Assembly (NCBI GenBank): GCA_964057225.1
Contig: OZ059894.1
Span: 15,468,476 to 15,532,475, forward strand
Direction: 5' to 3'
Source of the DNA: Auanema rhodensis
Taxonomy: Eukaryota; Nematoda; Chromadorea; Rhabditida; Rhabditidae
Length of the DNA stretch: 64,000 bases
A program made the position numbers and the translations under genes. Under the pieces are notes generated by a model, which saw nothing but the letters and a program-made list of their open reading frames with translations, did not search any database and was not told where the DNA came from. The first letter of the stretch is position 1, and each line of letters starts with the position of its first letter. Shown here piece by piece: positions 12,565 through 22,908 of the stretch.

Positions 12565-15418
12565 TTAATCGTAAAGAACATTAAGTGCTACTTCACGTTC
12601 AGCTTCTTCCAACTCTTCTTCAGAAAACAACCCGTTCAAATCTACTAAACATTTCACTGGTACTTTCCATTATTGTCTAGAAACGCTGACCTGGTTTCCC
12701 TTTTTTATTTGCTAGATGGTTTAGGACAGCATACTGTACAAACCTATCCTTCTTATTGGCAGCTTCGATAAGTTTTGCATGACTATAGTTTGTATGACCA
12801 CTTTGTGAGTCCAGAAACCTGAATATAGATTGAATGAAAAATGTTCTTCTGTAACCCAATTACCGAACGGCATCAACCACAAGCCCTTTAGATAGAAGAA
12901 CTTCTATGATTTCAGCAATACCTTTCTGCCTAAAATAGAATGAAAATTGAATAATTTTTCCAAAAAATAACAACCTGCACAAAATATCAACACCGGATTG
13001 GAAAAGCTGTTTACATCTTGCTTCGTAGCCAAGCAAGAGAGAAGCCAAAGGTTTTAAGTCAGAAATTACCTAAAATATTCCGATTAATTGAGAAAGATGT
13101 CAGTCATATTGTACCCGATAAGTTACTAGTTGGTGAAGTGTCGTCATTTCTCCAGCATCTGCCAGCGTTTGAACAAGTAATTCGAGAAAATAATTCTAAA
13201 ATGGCTTACTTAAAAAAGCATTAAGGAAAACAAGCATACATTTACTACTATTTCAGTTTTATATAAAGCATTCAAATATTGAAGCATTACATTACCCACA
13301 TATTTCAAATCACCTGATAGATCGTCCTGAATAATAAAGTTTAAATTTCAAATTTCAAAGGTATACTAACCTTTAGAGGTATGAAGAAACCACTTATTAA
13401 TTGAGCTTGTTCAATTGATGGGCAATTAAAAGGCACGGGCATTAGAACAGACTTAGAATTCTCTGAGAATATCAAGTAAACCATCGACTTGGTAGAAGGA
13501 AAAATACCATTTTTTTGAGCAACCGATGCATTATTTTCAGCTATGACACGAAATAATTTTCCTAACTATAAAAAAAAATTAAATTTATCTATGTGAGCTA
13601 ATTGTACCACTCTTAACGAAATCTCCCGTTTTTTAACACAGTTCAGTAAAGTGGATATAGTTAATGAACTTTGATTGGCACGGTTCATCAAGAAGCGTAA
13701 AAGAAGAAACTTAAACAACGTTTATAACTGATTATCAGATTATCTTACCTTGTCTTCAATAGATCCACATGCTTTCTCATATTGTACCATTAATTTATAC
13801 ATCATTCCCATCATTGGATCTATAAAAGAAGATTTAATCATAACTTAATATTAGTTAGCTAACCCGCTATAATGTAGGGCTGGAATATACGCCACATCAT
13901 AGAATACAACGACGGAGTCGGAGTACAGGATGGACTACCAGCTATAATTAAAGAGATAAATAGACAACAAATAAAATGAAATATACTGATTGAGCTAGTT
14001 ATTATTGCTTCGTGGACTTCTTCATTTGATAAATTGATATCAAAAATTTTCGACACACAACTAGGCTAAAATATAAATTTTAGTCTGTATGATGTGAAAG
14101 AAAATTGTTAGACCTGGTGATGAACAATAATCAGATTATCAATTATATTTATCCCAATTCCGTTTATACCAAATCCTGAAATTTGGAAAAAAATTTCATA
14201 CAAATTTTTAAATCTACTAGTACCGAGTGAGAGTACGTAACGAAGCTTTGAAGGCGCTTTTTCATCCGATGACAACTCGTACAAAGCGATGTCAGTGGTT
14301 TTATTCGAAGTACTATTCCGGACATTATACCTTATGACTAGCAAATATAGTTTACCATATCTAAAATAAAATAAAAATGAAAAAAGGAACTAGAAATGAA
14401 AGATATGGAAAACTAGAGAAAAAAAATTAAATAAGAAGTAAAAAATAATATAATAAAAAATTATGAGTAAAGTTTAATCAGTAAGCAACTTACAGAGACG
14501 CCATTAGAACATCTTTTTCTAATAATTTTTCACTAGAATTTTGGCAACCGAGATCAACATCGAAACTCTTTATAGAGAAAAACATTAAAAAATAAATATC
14601 AGATATAGCATACCTTTAACCTAGTGAATTGGCCATGGTTTACTAAAATTGGTTGAATAGTTGCACTATTTGCTCCTGTACCAAGAATACATATACTACT
14701 CTCTGGCTGAAAAAAAAATTATTTCTTCAATTCAATATATACTTACATAATAAATACACCACGAAGCTGATACATTAGTAGATTTTTGTAACTTATAGGT
14801 TTTTTTCGTTTCATTAATAGTGAGGAGTTCCATACATTGTTTGCTTACTAATAATAACTGGAAAGGTAGGGTTAGAAATCAATGATTAAAAGTATACAAA
14901 TAAACTAACCTGAGTATAATTAATCCAATCTACAGCAATCAACCGTTCCTGATACTTAGAATGAGCAGTAAATTCTATGGACCCTGTTGAGTCCGAACTT
15001 CCTACCAAAATTATATCCTATATTTGTTATTTTAGTTCCTAAAACCACCATTCACATACCACTGAACAAGCTTGTCTTTGAAAAACAACCATTTTTTTAT
15101 TAGGAGAAAGTTTGACTAGCTCGGTGGAGCCTTTATCTCTAGTTCTGAAATACAGCTTGACGATTGTTAAATAAGCGAGAACGTATACCGAAGAGATATA
15201 ACCTCTGAGCTTTCCAGTGATTTACAAGTCAAGCCCAATCCTCCATTATTTCTTAATGTACATAGCTGAATAGAGTAAGGGAAAGATAAGTTTCCATGAA
15301 TAAACAAATTTCTCACCATATTTGTACCATTATCAAAAAAGTTGGTGGTCTCTGCTCCAGAATCATTAGACCTGCCATCGGGTTCGAATGACAAGGCAAT
15401 GGTACCTACTTCTAGCAT
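12565..15418 (-). CDS. rmc-1: RMC1 (Mic1 family), regulator of the MON1-CCZ1 Rab7 GEF
   Basis: About 639 aa in 20 exons, with the start at 15418. The N-terminal half matches the family's beta-propeller, with segments corresponding to human RMC1 at VVFQRQAC, INIIDNLIIVHHQ and YSMMWRIFQPYII. The C-terminal half matches the Mic1 domain, with MLQYLNALYKTEIVV and EIIEVLLSKGLVVDAVRFLD. Human RMC1 has 657 residues, so length agrees. RMC1 is a subunit of the MON1-CCZ1 complex that activates Rab7 on late endosomes and lysosomes. Exons run 15317-15418, 15189-15265, 15060-15144, 14910-15017, 14747-14857, 14614-14706, 14494-14567, 14224-14360, 14114-14175, 13987-14065, 13864-13941, 13749-13819, 13611-13709, 13371-13565, 13240-13326, 13115-13195, 12975-13069, 12864-12929, 12691-12818, 12565-12656. 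The 3' end is uncertain: the last intron would be only 34 bases, and reading through it stops at 12677 instead. Divergent from NDUFAF1. Confidence 0.85.
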
Positions 15419-15672
15419 AATATCATTCGGTAATCTACAAATATCGATTGAGAAGTCTTGCGTTGGTAAATTACAATAAATGCCGAAAAGAAGAAGCTTT
15501 TCAAGGTATTGAAGGTCAATGACTTAAAAACTTGAAGTTTTTTTAAATAGGTACGCGATGTTGCGTACAAACATTTTATCATTAACTGAGACAAAACTTC
15601 AAACATTTGTTATCTACTTTATGTTTCTATTGGTTGTAACCTCATGTGGCTTCGATAATATAACTTTTAAGT
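15419..15672. promoter_or_regulatory. Shared promoter region of RMC1 and NDUFAF1
   Basis: Only about 254 bases separate the two divergent start codons, so both promoters must lie here or overlap the 5' exons. On the RMC1 strand an acceptor-like TTTGTAG lies 14 bases before the ATG. An open frame in phase with RMC1 extends upstream for about 37 codons without an ATG. Confidence 0.45.
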
Positions 15673-17009
15673 ATGAAGCTATGTAGAAGACAATTTTTCG
15701 TCTTATCATCATCCCTATCAAACTTATCATGTCGAAATATTTCTTCTAGTTCTAGCTTTTCCAACTTTCTTAAAGATGTTTCACAACAATCAAGCAGTTT
15801 ACAGGTGTTATAAGAAATATTCTTATTAATAATAAGCATTTACGCTTTTTTCTAGAAAGCTGGAAAAACTGACATTAAAACTAAAGTGAAAGTGCCTGTT
15901 TTTGGCGGTTCTGATACTCCAATTAACATTAATTTTCCAAACAAGAAAGGAGTGTTCGGGTATGATCCAGATGTTTCGGCCAAAGATTTATTAAAATCTG
16001 TTCCAGAAGTTGCTTCTTCCCAAGCAAAGGTATTAGCTATATATTTTGCTTATAAGTAAACTACATGTTCTTTTTCAGCTGTTAAAAAAAGAATTGGTTG
16101 AAGATGGGGGAAGTATTGAAAAAGTAGAGCTCTTGGAAGATATAGGTTTATTAAGGCATAACGAGGCTCGAATCGAATATCGATTTGATACAGAAGAAGT
16201 TGAAACTTTTATAAACAAAGTCTAATTATCAAATTTCAGGCCCGGTCCTTATGGCATACAGGTTGCGATAGTAATTGGAAAGAGGGATTTTCGCAATGTG
16301 AATTTGTCCCCACTGATAATGGAACATCTATATTCAGGTTTTTCCCGGATATTTCCCCAACTTAATTAATTCTTTTTTAGAGGAACAATTTCCACAAACG
16401 TTTTAAAAGATGGACGTATTGAGAGAGCCGGTTGGGCTTCGCTCAAATTGGAAGACCGCAGAGCATTTAATAGAAAAAAATATTTATCTAGATGGAAGAA
16501 TTTCTCACATATGCTTGTGAAGGTTCCATTTGTTTTACATCTGATGCTAATTTACTTAATTTTCAGTGTAGAGGAGATGGACGAAGTTATAAATTAATGC
16601 TTCATTCTCCAATGGCAATAGACTTCACTTGGGGTGATTCATTTTCTTATCCTCTGCATACACATGGTGGCCCGTATTGGCAATATGAAAGAATTCCATT
16701 TTCTCGGTTAAACCAATGGTTATGAAACATCTTCTAGTATCTCTTTTTAGTTTTTTCCACACAGTTAACGGGAGAATTCAAGATAGGCAATACAGAGTAA
16801 ATTTGGAGGACGTAAGGTAAAGTAACTGCGAAAATATATTCAAATAAAAATATCTTTATAGTTCAATAGGAATAGTACTCATGGATAGAATTGATGGGGA
16901 TTTTTCTCTGGAAATAGATTGTATAGGAGTTTATAATGATAGATCACATGTAGAAGATTTCGCGTATGAAACGTATACAATGCCAGTTTTTAACTCACAC
17001 GGCTTTTAG
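15673..17009 (+). CDS. nuaf-1: NDUFAF1 / CIA30, mitochondrial complex I assembly factor
   Basis: About 339 aa in 8 exons: 15673-15804, 15856-16029, 16079-16198, 16240-16337, 16381-16522, 16567-16706, 16751-16816, 16862-17009. The N-terminus is rich in Arg and Ser without acids ([20 protein letters not shown]), as for a mitochondrial targeting peptide. The C-terminal 200 residues are a clear CIA30 domain, including [59 protein letters not shown] and [20 protein letters not shown]. The family assembles the membrane arm of NADH:ubiquinone oxidoreductase. All introns are about 40-50 bases; the third is 41. It is divergent from RMC1 and convergent with the SLIRP-like gene. Confidence 0.95.
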
Positions 17010-17110
17010 AAAACTTAATAAATTTAGATAAAATTTAGTTCAAAAATTTTATTTACATCGGAAAGAATGTCACCAAAATACATTAAAATATTTTTATGCT
17101 TTCGAAGTCG

Positions 17111-17582
17111 TTATAAAACTATATCCTTCCTTTTAGAAACTAATGGAATATATGGTTCAACGTCAACCTTAAAAATTGTATTATTACTTTGTATTCGAGT
17201 AAATTTTTTTCTAACCCTATCGCCATCTATTACATGCGGTCGCAAGGCCATAGCTCTGTTTGCAGACTCCTTGGATTCAAACGTTACTGACGCAAATCCT
17301 CTGTGTAAACCTGTTTCAGCATCCTAAAATAATAAATAATTTAAATTTAGGAATATAATACTTACAAAAAACATATTAACTGCTTTCACTTGACCAAACC
17401 TATTAAAATAAGTTTCAAGCTGATCTGAAAGAAAATATGATGAAATTACATCATATAAACGTAAACTTACTTTTACCCGTAACCCATTTAACATGTGTCA
17501 GATATACAGTTTGACCTGCCACTTGATTATTCGTTGATATACTTCTCAAATTCCTACAAAGTGAAACTAGTGAACGTTTCAT
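17111..17582 (-). CDS. SLIRP-like mitochondrial RRM protein
   Basis: About 127 aa in 3 exons: 17471-17582, 17366-17424, 17111-17323. A short basic leader (MKRSLVSLCRNLRSIS) looks like a mitochondrial targeting peptide. A single RRM follows, with RNP2-like VYLTHVKWV and RNP1-like HRGFASVTFESKESANRAM. Small size, leader and lone RRM match SLIRP, which stabilises mitochondrial mRNAs together with LRPPRC-type proteins in animals. Other small RRM proteins cannot be fully excluded. Its 3' end lies about 100 bases from that of NDUFAF1. Confidence 0.75.
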
Positions 17583-17857
17583 TGTAACAGAAGTAGCTCC
17601 TAATCAGCAGTTACACTGCCACTGAAATTGAAAAATATGATGTTTTTAAATATAAATGGATAGCAAACAAAGTTAAAACCAAATAATAAAAAAGACATCG
17701 GCAGTATATAATTTCAAGACGATCAGGGCCAAGTAGGTTTTAATGAACTTTGAAAATTATCGGTCATTTAAGTAAAGTATTCCCAGGCAACCGGTCGAAT
17801 ACGTATCAAAATACTCGTTGAAAATAACCCGATCCTGTACTCCTAAGTCTAATCAAA

Positions 17858-19135
17858 ATGTCCCCGGATTCAGAATCTACGAAAAAGGATAAAAATAGCA
17901 TAGACAACAAGTAAGCTTTATCTCGTGCTATAGCTCAAGCAGAAATATGAAAATGCGTGTGTTGTTTACAGCAATTGTAAAGAACGTACATCAGAAGAAA
18001 TTCAAGCAACACATTCTTACCATAGCACAGAAAGTTTAAAAAGAGACTCTGAGCCTGATCTCACTGAACGATACACACTACACAGGGAAAATAGGTATAT
18101 TGAACTTGGTATTGAATAGTCAGCTGGTAGTCACGTGACAATGAATCGTGAAGATTAAATAATCGATGTTGAAGGACATTATCGTCTTTCATATAAAACG
18201 GGAAGTGAAAGCATGATTACGGGTTTATGTAGTCATGAATTAAAATATGTTAAAAGGACATGTTTAAGATTTATTATTAAGGGCCAATAGTGACGACGAT
18301 GGTAGTGTTTCGTATCTTATTAACCGTGAAGTTGATGGCACCGAGTTGATTCAACATCCATTACATATTAGCACAATTTCTAATGAAAATGACGATCTAT
18401 TGAGGGATGAAGTGTGTGAGGTCCAAATAAAGAATAAATATATTCAATAACTCTGAAAATTTCAGATTCACGCTCAAGAAAAGGGTGCATGCAGTGTTTC
18501 TACACCAGATGTGGTTGATAATTGTTTCACGTATGCTACTGATGTAGTGTCTTCTGCTGTTGACGGGTTTGTTTGATTAAAGAATTCCTGAATTTTTTCT
18601 TATCTTTACTGTTTTTGTCACTTTTGTTTGTAAACATTTATTTTTAGTTTTCCTGATTTCAATATTTTCCCCTCTATTATTTCTTATATTTTCAAGGGTG
18701 TTATCTATCTTCAAACTCATCCAGTAAGAGCTTTCTCAACTTTAAGCATCATGGTCGTGTTTTATTATCAGAAACAATTTTGTTTTTAGACAGTTTCAAC
18801 TACTTTATTTATTTTACTGTGTCTGTGGTGGATTTGGTCTCGTATTGATTTTTGTTTTTCGTTAATTATTGCCAATTTGGTGAATATTTTGAATCCCTGG
18901 GTTCATTCAATTGCCGTTGCACTTGAACAACTATTCCGACGTGGATTCCATTTAGCTTCCTATTCTCAGGAAGTTTGGGAAGTAAGAACTTTTTATCACG
19001 CATTCATATCAATTAGTTGAATTTCAGTCTTTTTACTGTGATTTTTCGATTAAATGGTGTCAGCAGTTCAAATTAATGTGCAACGTTACTTGCTCCCATC
19101 TTCAAAGAACTCTAGAAAGAGCACGTAGAGCTTAA
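17858..19135 (+). CDS. Unrecognised membrane protein, about 257 aa
   Basis: Seven exons in consistent phase: 17858-17910, 17972-18094, 18291-18411, 18466-18566, 18648-18723, 18790-18981, 19028-19135. The first half is hydrophilic, with many Ser, Asp, Glu and His (MSPDSESTKKDKNSID at the start, a SDDDGS acidic patch). There is no signal peptide. Hydrophobic segments follow around residues 155-205, including TTLFILLCLWWIWSRIDF and CFSLIIANLVNIL. The tail is amphipathic and Cys-containing and ends basic (ERARRA). It is probably a membrane protein with a long cytosolic N-terminus and a membrane hairpin. I do not recognise the family. It converges with the next gene; the stop codons are about 80 bases apart. 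Confidence 0.75.
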
Positions 19136-19213
19136 TATATTTCTACTAGATACTTGATATATTTGTTTTAACAATTTGAAAGTAAATGTTTATACTTGAA
19201 TAAATTCTACATT

Positions 19214-19843
19214 TCAATAAAAATTATTATGCATTGGTGAATGTCTATGATCGTATGGTAAAGGAGAAACCTGAATTAATGGCATTTTTTTCTGTTTAAT
19301 TTTTGGTGTTAATCTGATTAAGCGAGTGAAACACAACCAACTTGCTGTCACCTAAATGAAATATGATGCTTAATTGGATTGTGAAACGTACGCTTAGTGC
19401 TACAAAAGCTTGAGCTATTCCTACATGCACTAGATCTCTATAATAGCATTTGGCAACGTCATCCCGTAACATATCTTCCGTACAAGATATTAATTCTTTT
19501 TTATAAAACTTGAAAAAAAAGTTTAAAAGTATATAAATGATAAATATACCAGCTGAGATTGTTTAATGCAGTAGTCTAGAGCATGTAAAGTAGTGAAAAC
19601 CATGGAGAAACAAGTGAAAATAATGAAATGGCGTTGATACGAAAAGACACCGAAGATAGAAATAAGAAAAAGTGTTAGAATAAGTTCATCTAAAAGTTCA
19701 TAAACATAAAATAATTAAAAGATTTTTAACAAACCAAATAATGTTACTGCTTCTTGATCCCAGTAAATTGCTTTGGATAATTTAATAATCCATGTAATGG
19801 ATATTCCAAAAGTGGAAAAAAATTCAAGAGAATCAAAAAACAT
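19214..19843 (-). CDS. Unrecognised four-helix membrane protein, about 167 aa
   Basis: Four exons: 19735-19843, 19550-19689, 19392-19508, 19214-19351. The protein shows about four hydrophobic stretches: residues 8-22, LILTLFLISIFGVFSYQ, FIIFTCFSMVFTTLHALDY, and VGIAQAFVALSVTASWLCF. A hydrophilic segment sits between the third and fourth, and the tail is basic and His-rich, ending SPMHNNFY. The small tetraspan layout resembles uncharacterised nematode membrane proteins, but I cannot name the family. The start at 19843 is the first in-frame ATG of the hydrophobic first exon. Confidence 0.7.
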
Positions 19844-20118
19844 ATTGTTATTAGTATTTTCCTTTAAAAAATTAATAAGAACATTTTCATTCAGAAGTTA
19901 AACCAACCAGTTCGATAGAAAGTTAGTAGAAAAATGAAACTATATTCTTAAATTGATCGGTTTACTACTTTGAACTTTTAAAATGCAAAACAATTTGTAT
20001 TATAAAAAATTTATTTCAGGGATTTTTCTATGATTTAAAGTTTAAAAAGATCTCTATTCGATAAACTATATGAATGTGTTAAGACAATGTGCTAAAAACA
20101 CTATTTACTCAGAGTAAT

Positions 20119-20973
20119 TCAAATTTTATGTGTGCCTCTTCTTTTTTCATTATGACGGGCAGAACGAACCAAAACATCATTGCTCATATAACCACCGTTG
20201 TAGCCTGTAGCATATGCAGGAAGGCCAGTAGATGGGTGTGGAAGGATTTGTTTTTCTTCGTATGGACCTGGTGGTCCAGGTATTTGCGGCACACATGGTT
20301 GTGGATTAATTGGAACTACATAGCCTGGAGAAGGCGTAGTGTATCCAACTTGGTAGCCATTGTTGGGATAGGGTTCTTCAGTTTGAGCATAATTTCCCTG
20401 AAAAAAAATGCAAGAAAAATAATTAAAATGTCTTAATTCTTACACTTGAAGCAGTATTGAATTGTTGATTTACATTTTGTCGTAATGCCGGTTTAGCAGG
20501 CTGTCCCAAGTTATTTTGATTATAGGTTGGTTGGGCAGCTAAAGGAGAAGCACTATCTTGTCGGGATCCGTAGTAAACTTGCTGGCTTTCTCTAGAAAAC
20601 AAAACAAAATTTTTCAAATTCAAAACTTTTTTTATTTACTTGTATACTGGAATAACCCCATTTTTTCTAACTCTACTACTGCGTTGAAAATTAGCATCAG
20701 TTATTGATGATACATCTACAGTACTTAACGAATTAGGATTTGGAGATATAACATTCGAGGTGGACACTCCACTTTCTTCTCCAAAGCTGGTACCATAGTG
20801 TGTTCCATAGGTTGTTTCGTAGTGATTTCCATTGTTATTTCCATAATCTATACCAACAGCATAGCTACCATATCCACTAAAATTAAAGCTGAATCTTATT
20901 TTTATAAAAATAGAACTAACCAAGAAGCAAAGCCAATCAAAGTAGCTAGAAGACCAATAGTGAAGATCATCAT
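20119..20973 (-). CDS. Secreted low-complexity protein, about 238 aa
   Basis: Four exons: 20921-20973, 20640-20876, 20444-20591, 20119-20397. The N-terminus MMIFTIGLLATLIGFASC is a signal peptide. The mature part is rich in Gly, Tyr, Asn, Gln and Pro, with a Gly-Tyr-Asn-His-Thr region (YETTYGTHYGTSFG). A short GPPGP motif precedes a basic C-terminus (SARHNEKRRGTHKI). The composition suggests a cuticle or other extracellular structural protein. I do not recognise the family. The neighbouring gene at 21917-22908 is also secreted, low-complexity and on the same strand, so the two may serve the same tissue. Confidence 0.75.
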
Positions 20974-21916
20974 TTTCTTAAATCTATAGTAAAAATGGTT
21001 GCCTTATATAGGAAAATGAGGTTAGAATCATATTCTTAACAAGTTATTCATTCGAAAAAAACATTAAATAATTAAATAAATAAATAAATAAACAAATGAT
21101 AAATGAATAATAAAAACTTCAACGATAGAAGGATTCAATTAGATGCTATTTTAAACAATGCTACAACTTTAAAATATATGAAAATCTTTTATTTTAACAG
21201 TTTTTATTTAACTTTAGGCGATGAGGAAAAATAAAATAATCAAAAGAAAACTAAATTGATGTAGTTTATATAATTGATTACGTTTATGAATCCGAAAATC
21301 ACCTTGAAGTTAATGAAAATGTTTGTTTCAAATTAAGAGAATTAATGCGTAGATGAACGAATTAGCAGTAAGTTTGACTTGTTTGGTTTCAGATTAGCAG
21401 TAAGTTTGAATTCTTTGACTTTAACATACCATTCAAGTAGCTCCTTCTTCATTTTCTTTAAAGTTTTTCTTAACTTAGAATTGAGTTTTGCTAACCATTT
21501 GATTCACATTAATTAATCAATTTATATGCATGAAGAATAATTGCTGTATAGTTTTGTTTAATAAAGTTGCAAAACTTTTTGAGCTTGAATTGTCCACCTT
21601 ATCATTAAGTGTAAAAGGCAAAATAAACCCGTCAGTGTAACTATGACATTAAGCGATCAGTAGGTCACGCTATTCGGGATCATCACTCGGAACGTTTATT
21701 TGAAGGAATCGAACTTTCTACCAATTGGTAGAATTGGGCGCGTTTACCACTCGGCCATGTTTCCGTGGTGTACAATTCAACAAATGTGGAATAGCAAGTT
21801 TCAAACGAATGTAATGATAAATTGTATTTTTAAAGAAATATACACAATTACTTCATAAATTTATTAAACATTATTTACATTTATGTTCAAGTAGCTGAGG
21901 TATTCTAGGTGATTCT
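20974..21916. other. Intergenic stretch with a tRNA-like relic
   Basis: AT-rich sequence between two secreted-protein genes on the minus strand, so it includes the promoter of the gene at 20119-20973. Apart from the tRNA-like element near 21.7 kb I see nothing coding. A short imperfect duplication (AATTAGCAGTAAGTTTGA) occurs twice, near 21360 and 21393. Confidence 0.5.
21695..21764 (-). pseudogene. tRNA-like relic with A and B boxes
   Basis: The minus strand shows a good A box (TGGCCGAGTGG) and a B box (AGTTCGATTCC), spaced as in a tRNA. There is a perfect 5 bp anticodon-like stem CCAAT/ATTGG. The acceptor ends do not pair, the T stem has one mismatch, and position 33 of the anticodon loop is C instead of U. 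It therefore looks like a decayed tRNA copy rather than a working tRNA. Confidence 0.5.
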
Positions 21917-22908
21917 TTAAGCTTTAACTTGCTTAGCGTTTTCATAAGGAGTTGAGATCGAAGGAGTAACTTCTCTTTGGGTAGTATCATCGTAGTTGAA
22001 ACTAGTGGCTGGTGCACCAGCAGCAGGAGCATTAACATCATCATACTTGGGGCTGGCTGGAGGTGGTGGTGGTGGTGGAGCAGAGAAAGAGGAACTACCC
22101 TTCTAAAAACTTATATGGTTAACACGAAGAATAATATTAGGAAAAGTCAAACCTGGTCTTCTTGATAAGCTGTTTGGACGGGAGAATTGAATCCTTCATT
22201 TGGTCCACTAGAAGCCTAAAATGTTAAAAACATTTAAAGTACATTCTCACTGTACACTTACATGATATGGGGGAATTTGTGGAGCGTGTTGGTTAGGGTT
22301 CATTGCTCCCATATAAGAAGGCCCTTCTGGGTATGTAGGTCTAGAGTAGCTAGGCTTTACATAGTCAGGTGCTGAATATTCTGGTTGTGGTTCAACATAA
22401 TCAGGTTTAGAATATGAAGAAGGAGCTGTATATGATGGTTGAGAATATGAAGGAGATGGATACTGGAATCGTAACGGTATGAAAAATAAAAAAAAACTAT
22501 GGTTACCTCAGGCTCTGGAGCGTGATAGGGCTCTGGAGCGTGATAGGGTTCTGGAGCATGATATGGTTCTGGAGCGTGATATGGTTCTGGCATGTTATAG
22601 CTAGGCTCAGGCTGACTGTAGGAGGTATCAGGAGTGTTGTAGGATGGAGGAGGCATGGGTAAACCATAGGATGGTTCAGGAACGCTATATGAAGATTGTG
22701 GACTAGAATAGCTGGATTGATAAGAAGAAGCATAGGATGGACGAGCATATCCTCCTCTTCTATATCCACCGCCTAACATCCAATTGGGTTTAAAGAGATT
22801 ATCCAAACTTGGATAAAAACCTAACCCTGTTAATAATGGAGGAATTCCATACCCAAAACTATGCACAGACGTCGCAAGAACGCAAAGAATAGTTAATTGT
22901 TTGAACAT
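21917..22908 (-). CDS. Secreted Pro/Tyr/Ser-rich repeat protein, about 283 aa
   Basis: Four exons: 22507-22908, 22262-22462, 22153-22215, 21917-22102. A signal peptide (MFKQLTILCVLATSVHSFG) is followed by a Tyr/Ser/Pro-rich body. The first exon ends with four tandem copies of the hexapeptide EPYHAP. Later exons carry SYSQPSY-type repeats, a run of seven prolines and an acidic-to-basic tail. It resembles nematode cuticle or pharyngeal-lining low-complexity proteins, which may crosslink through tyrosine; that role is inference from composition. No globular domain is visible. Confidence 0.85.
22556..22579 (-). repeat. Part of the tandem EPYHAP coding repeat
   Basis: About four 18-base units run through roughly 22507-22590, all within the first exon of the secreted protein. 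Units differ only at synonymous positions, which points to recent expansion. Confidence 0.6.

Noticed and set aside
15412-15606. 65-codon minus-strand frame MFEVLSQLMIKC as an RMC1 first exon
   Set aside because: It is not in the RMC1 frame. Human RMC1 starts only a few residues before the segment matching MLEVGTIALSFE.
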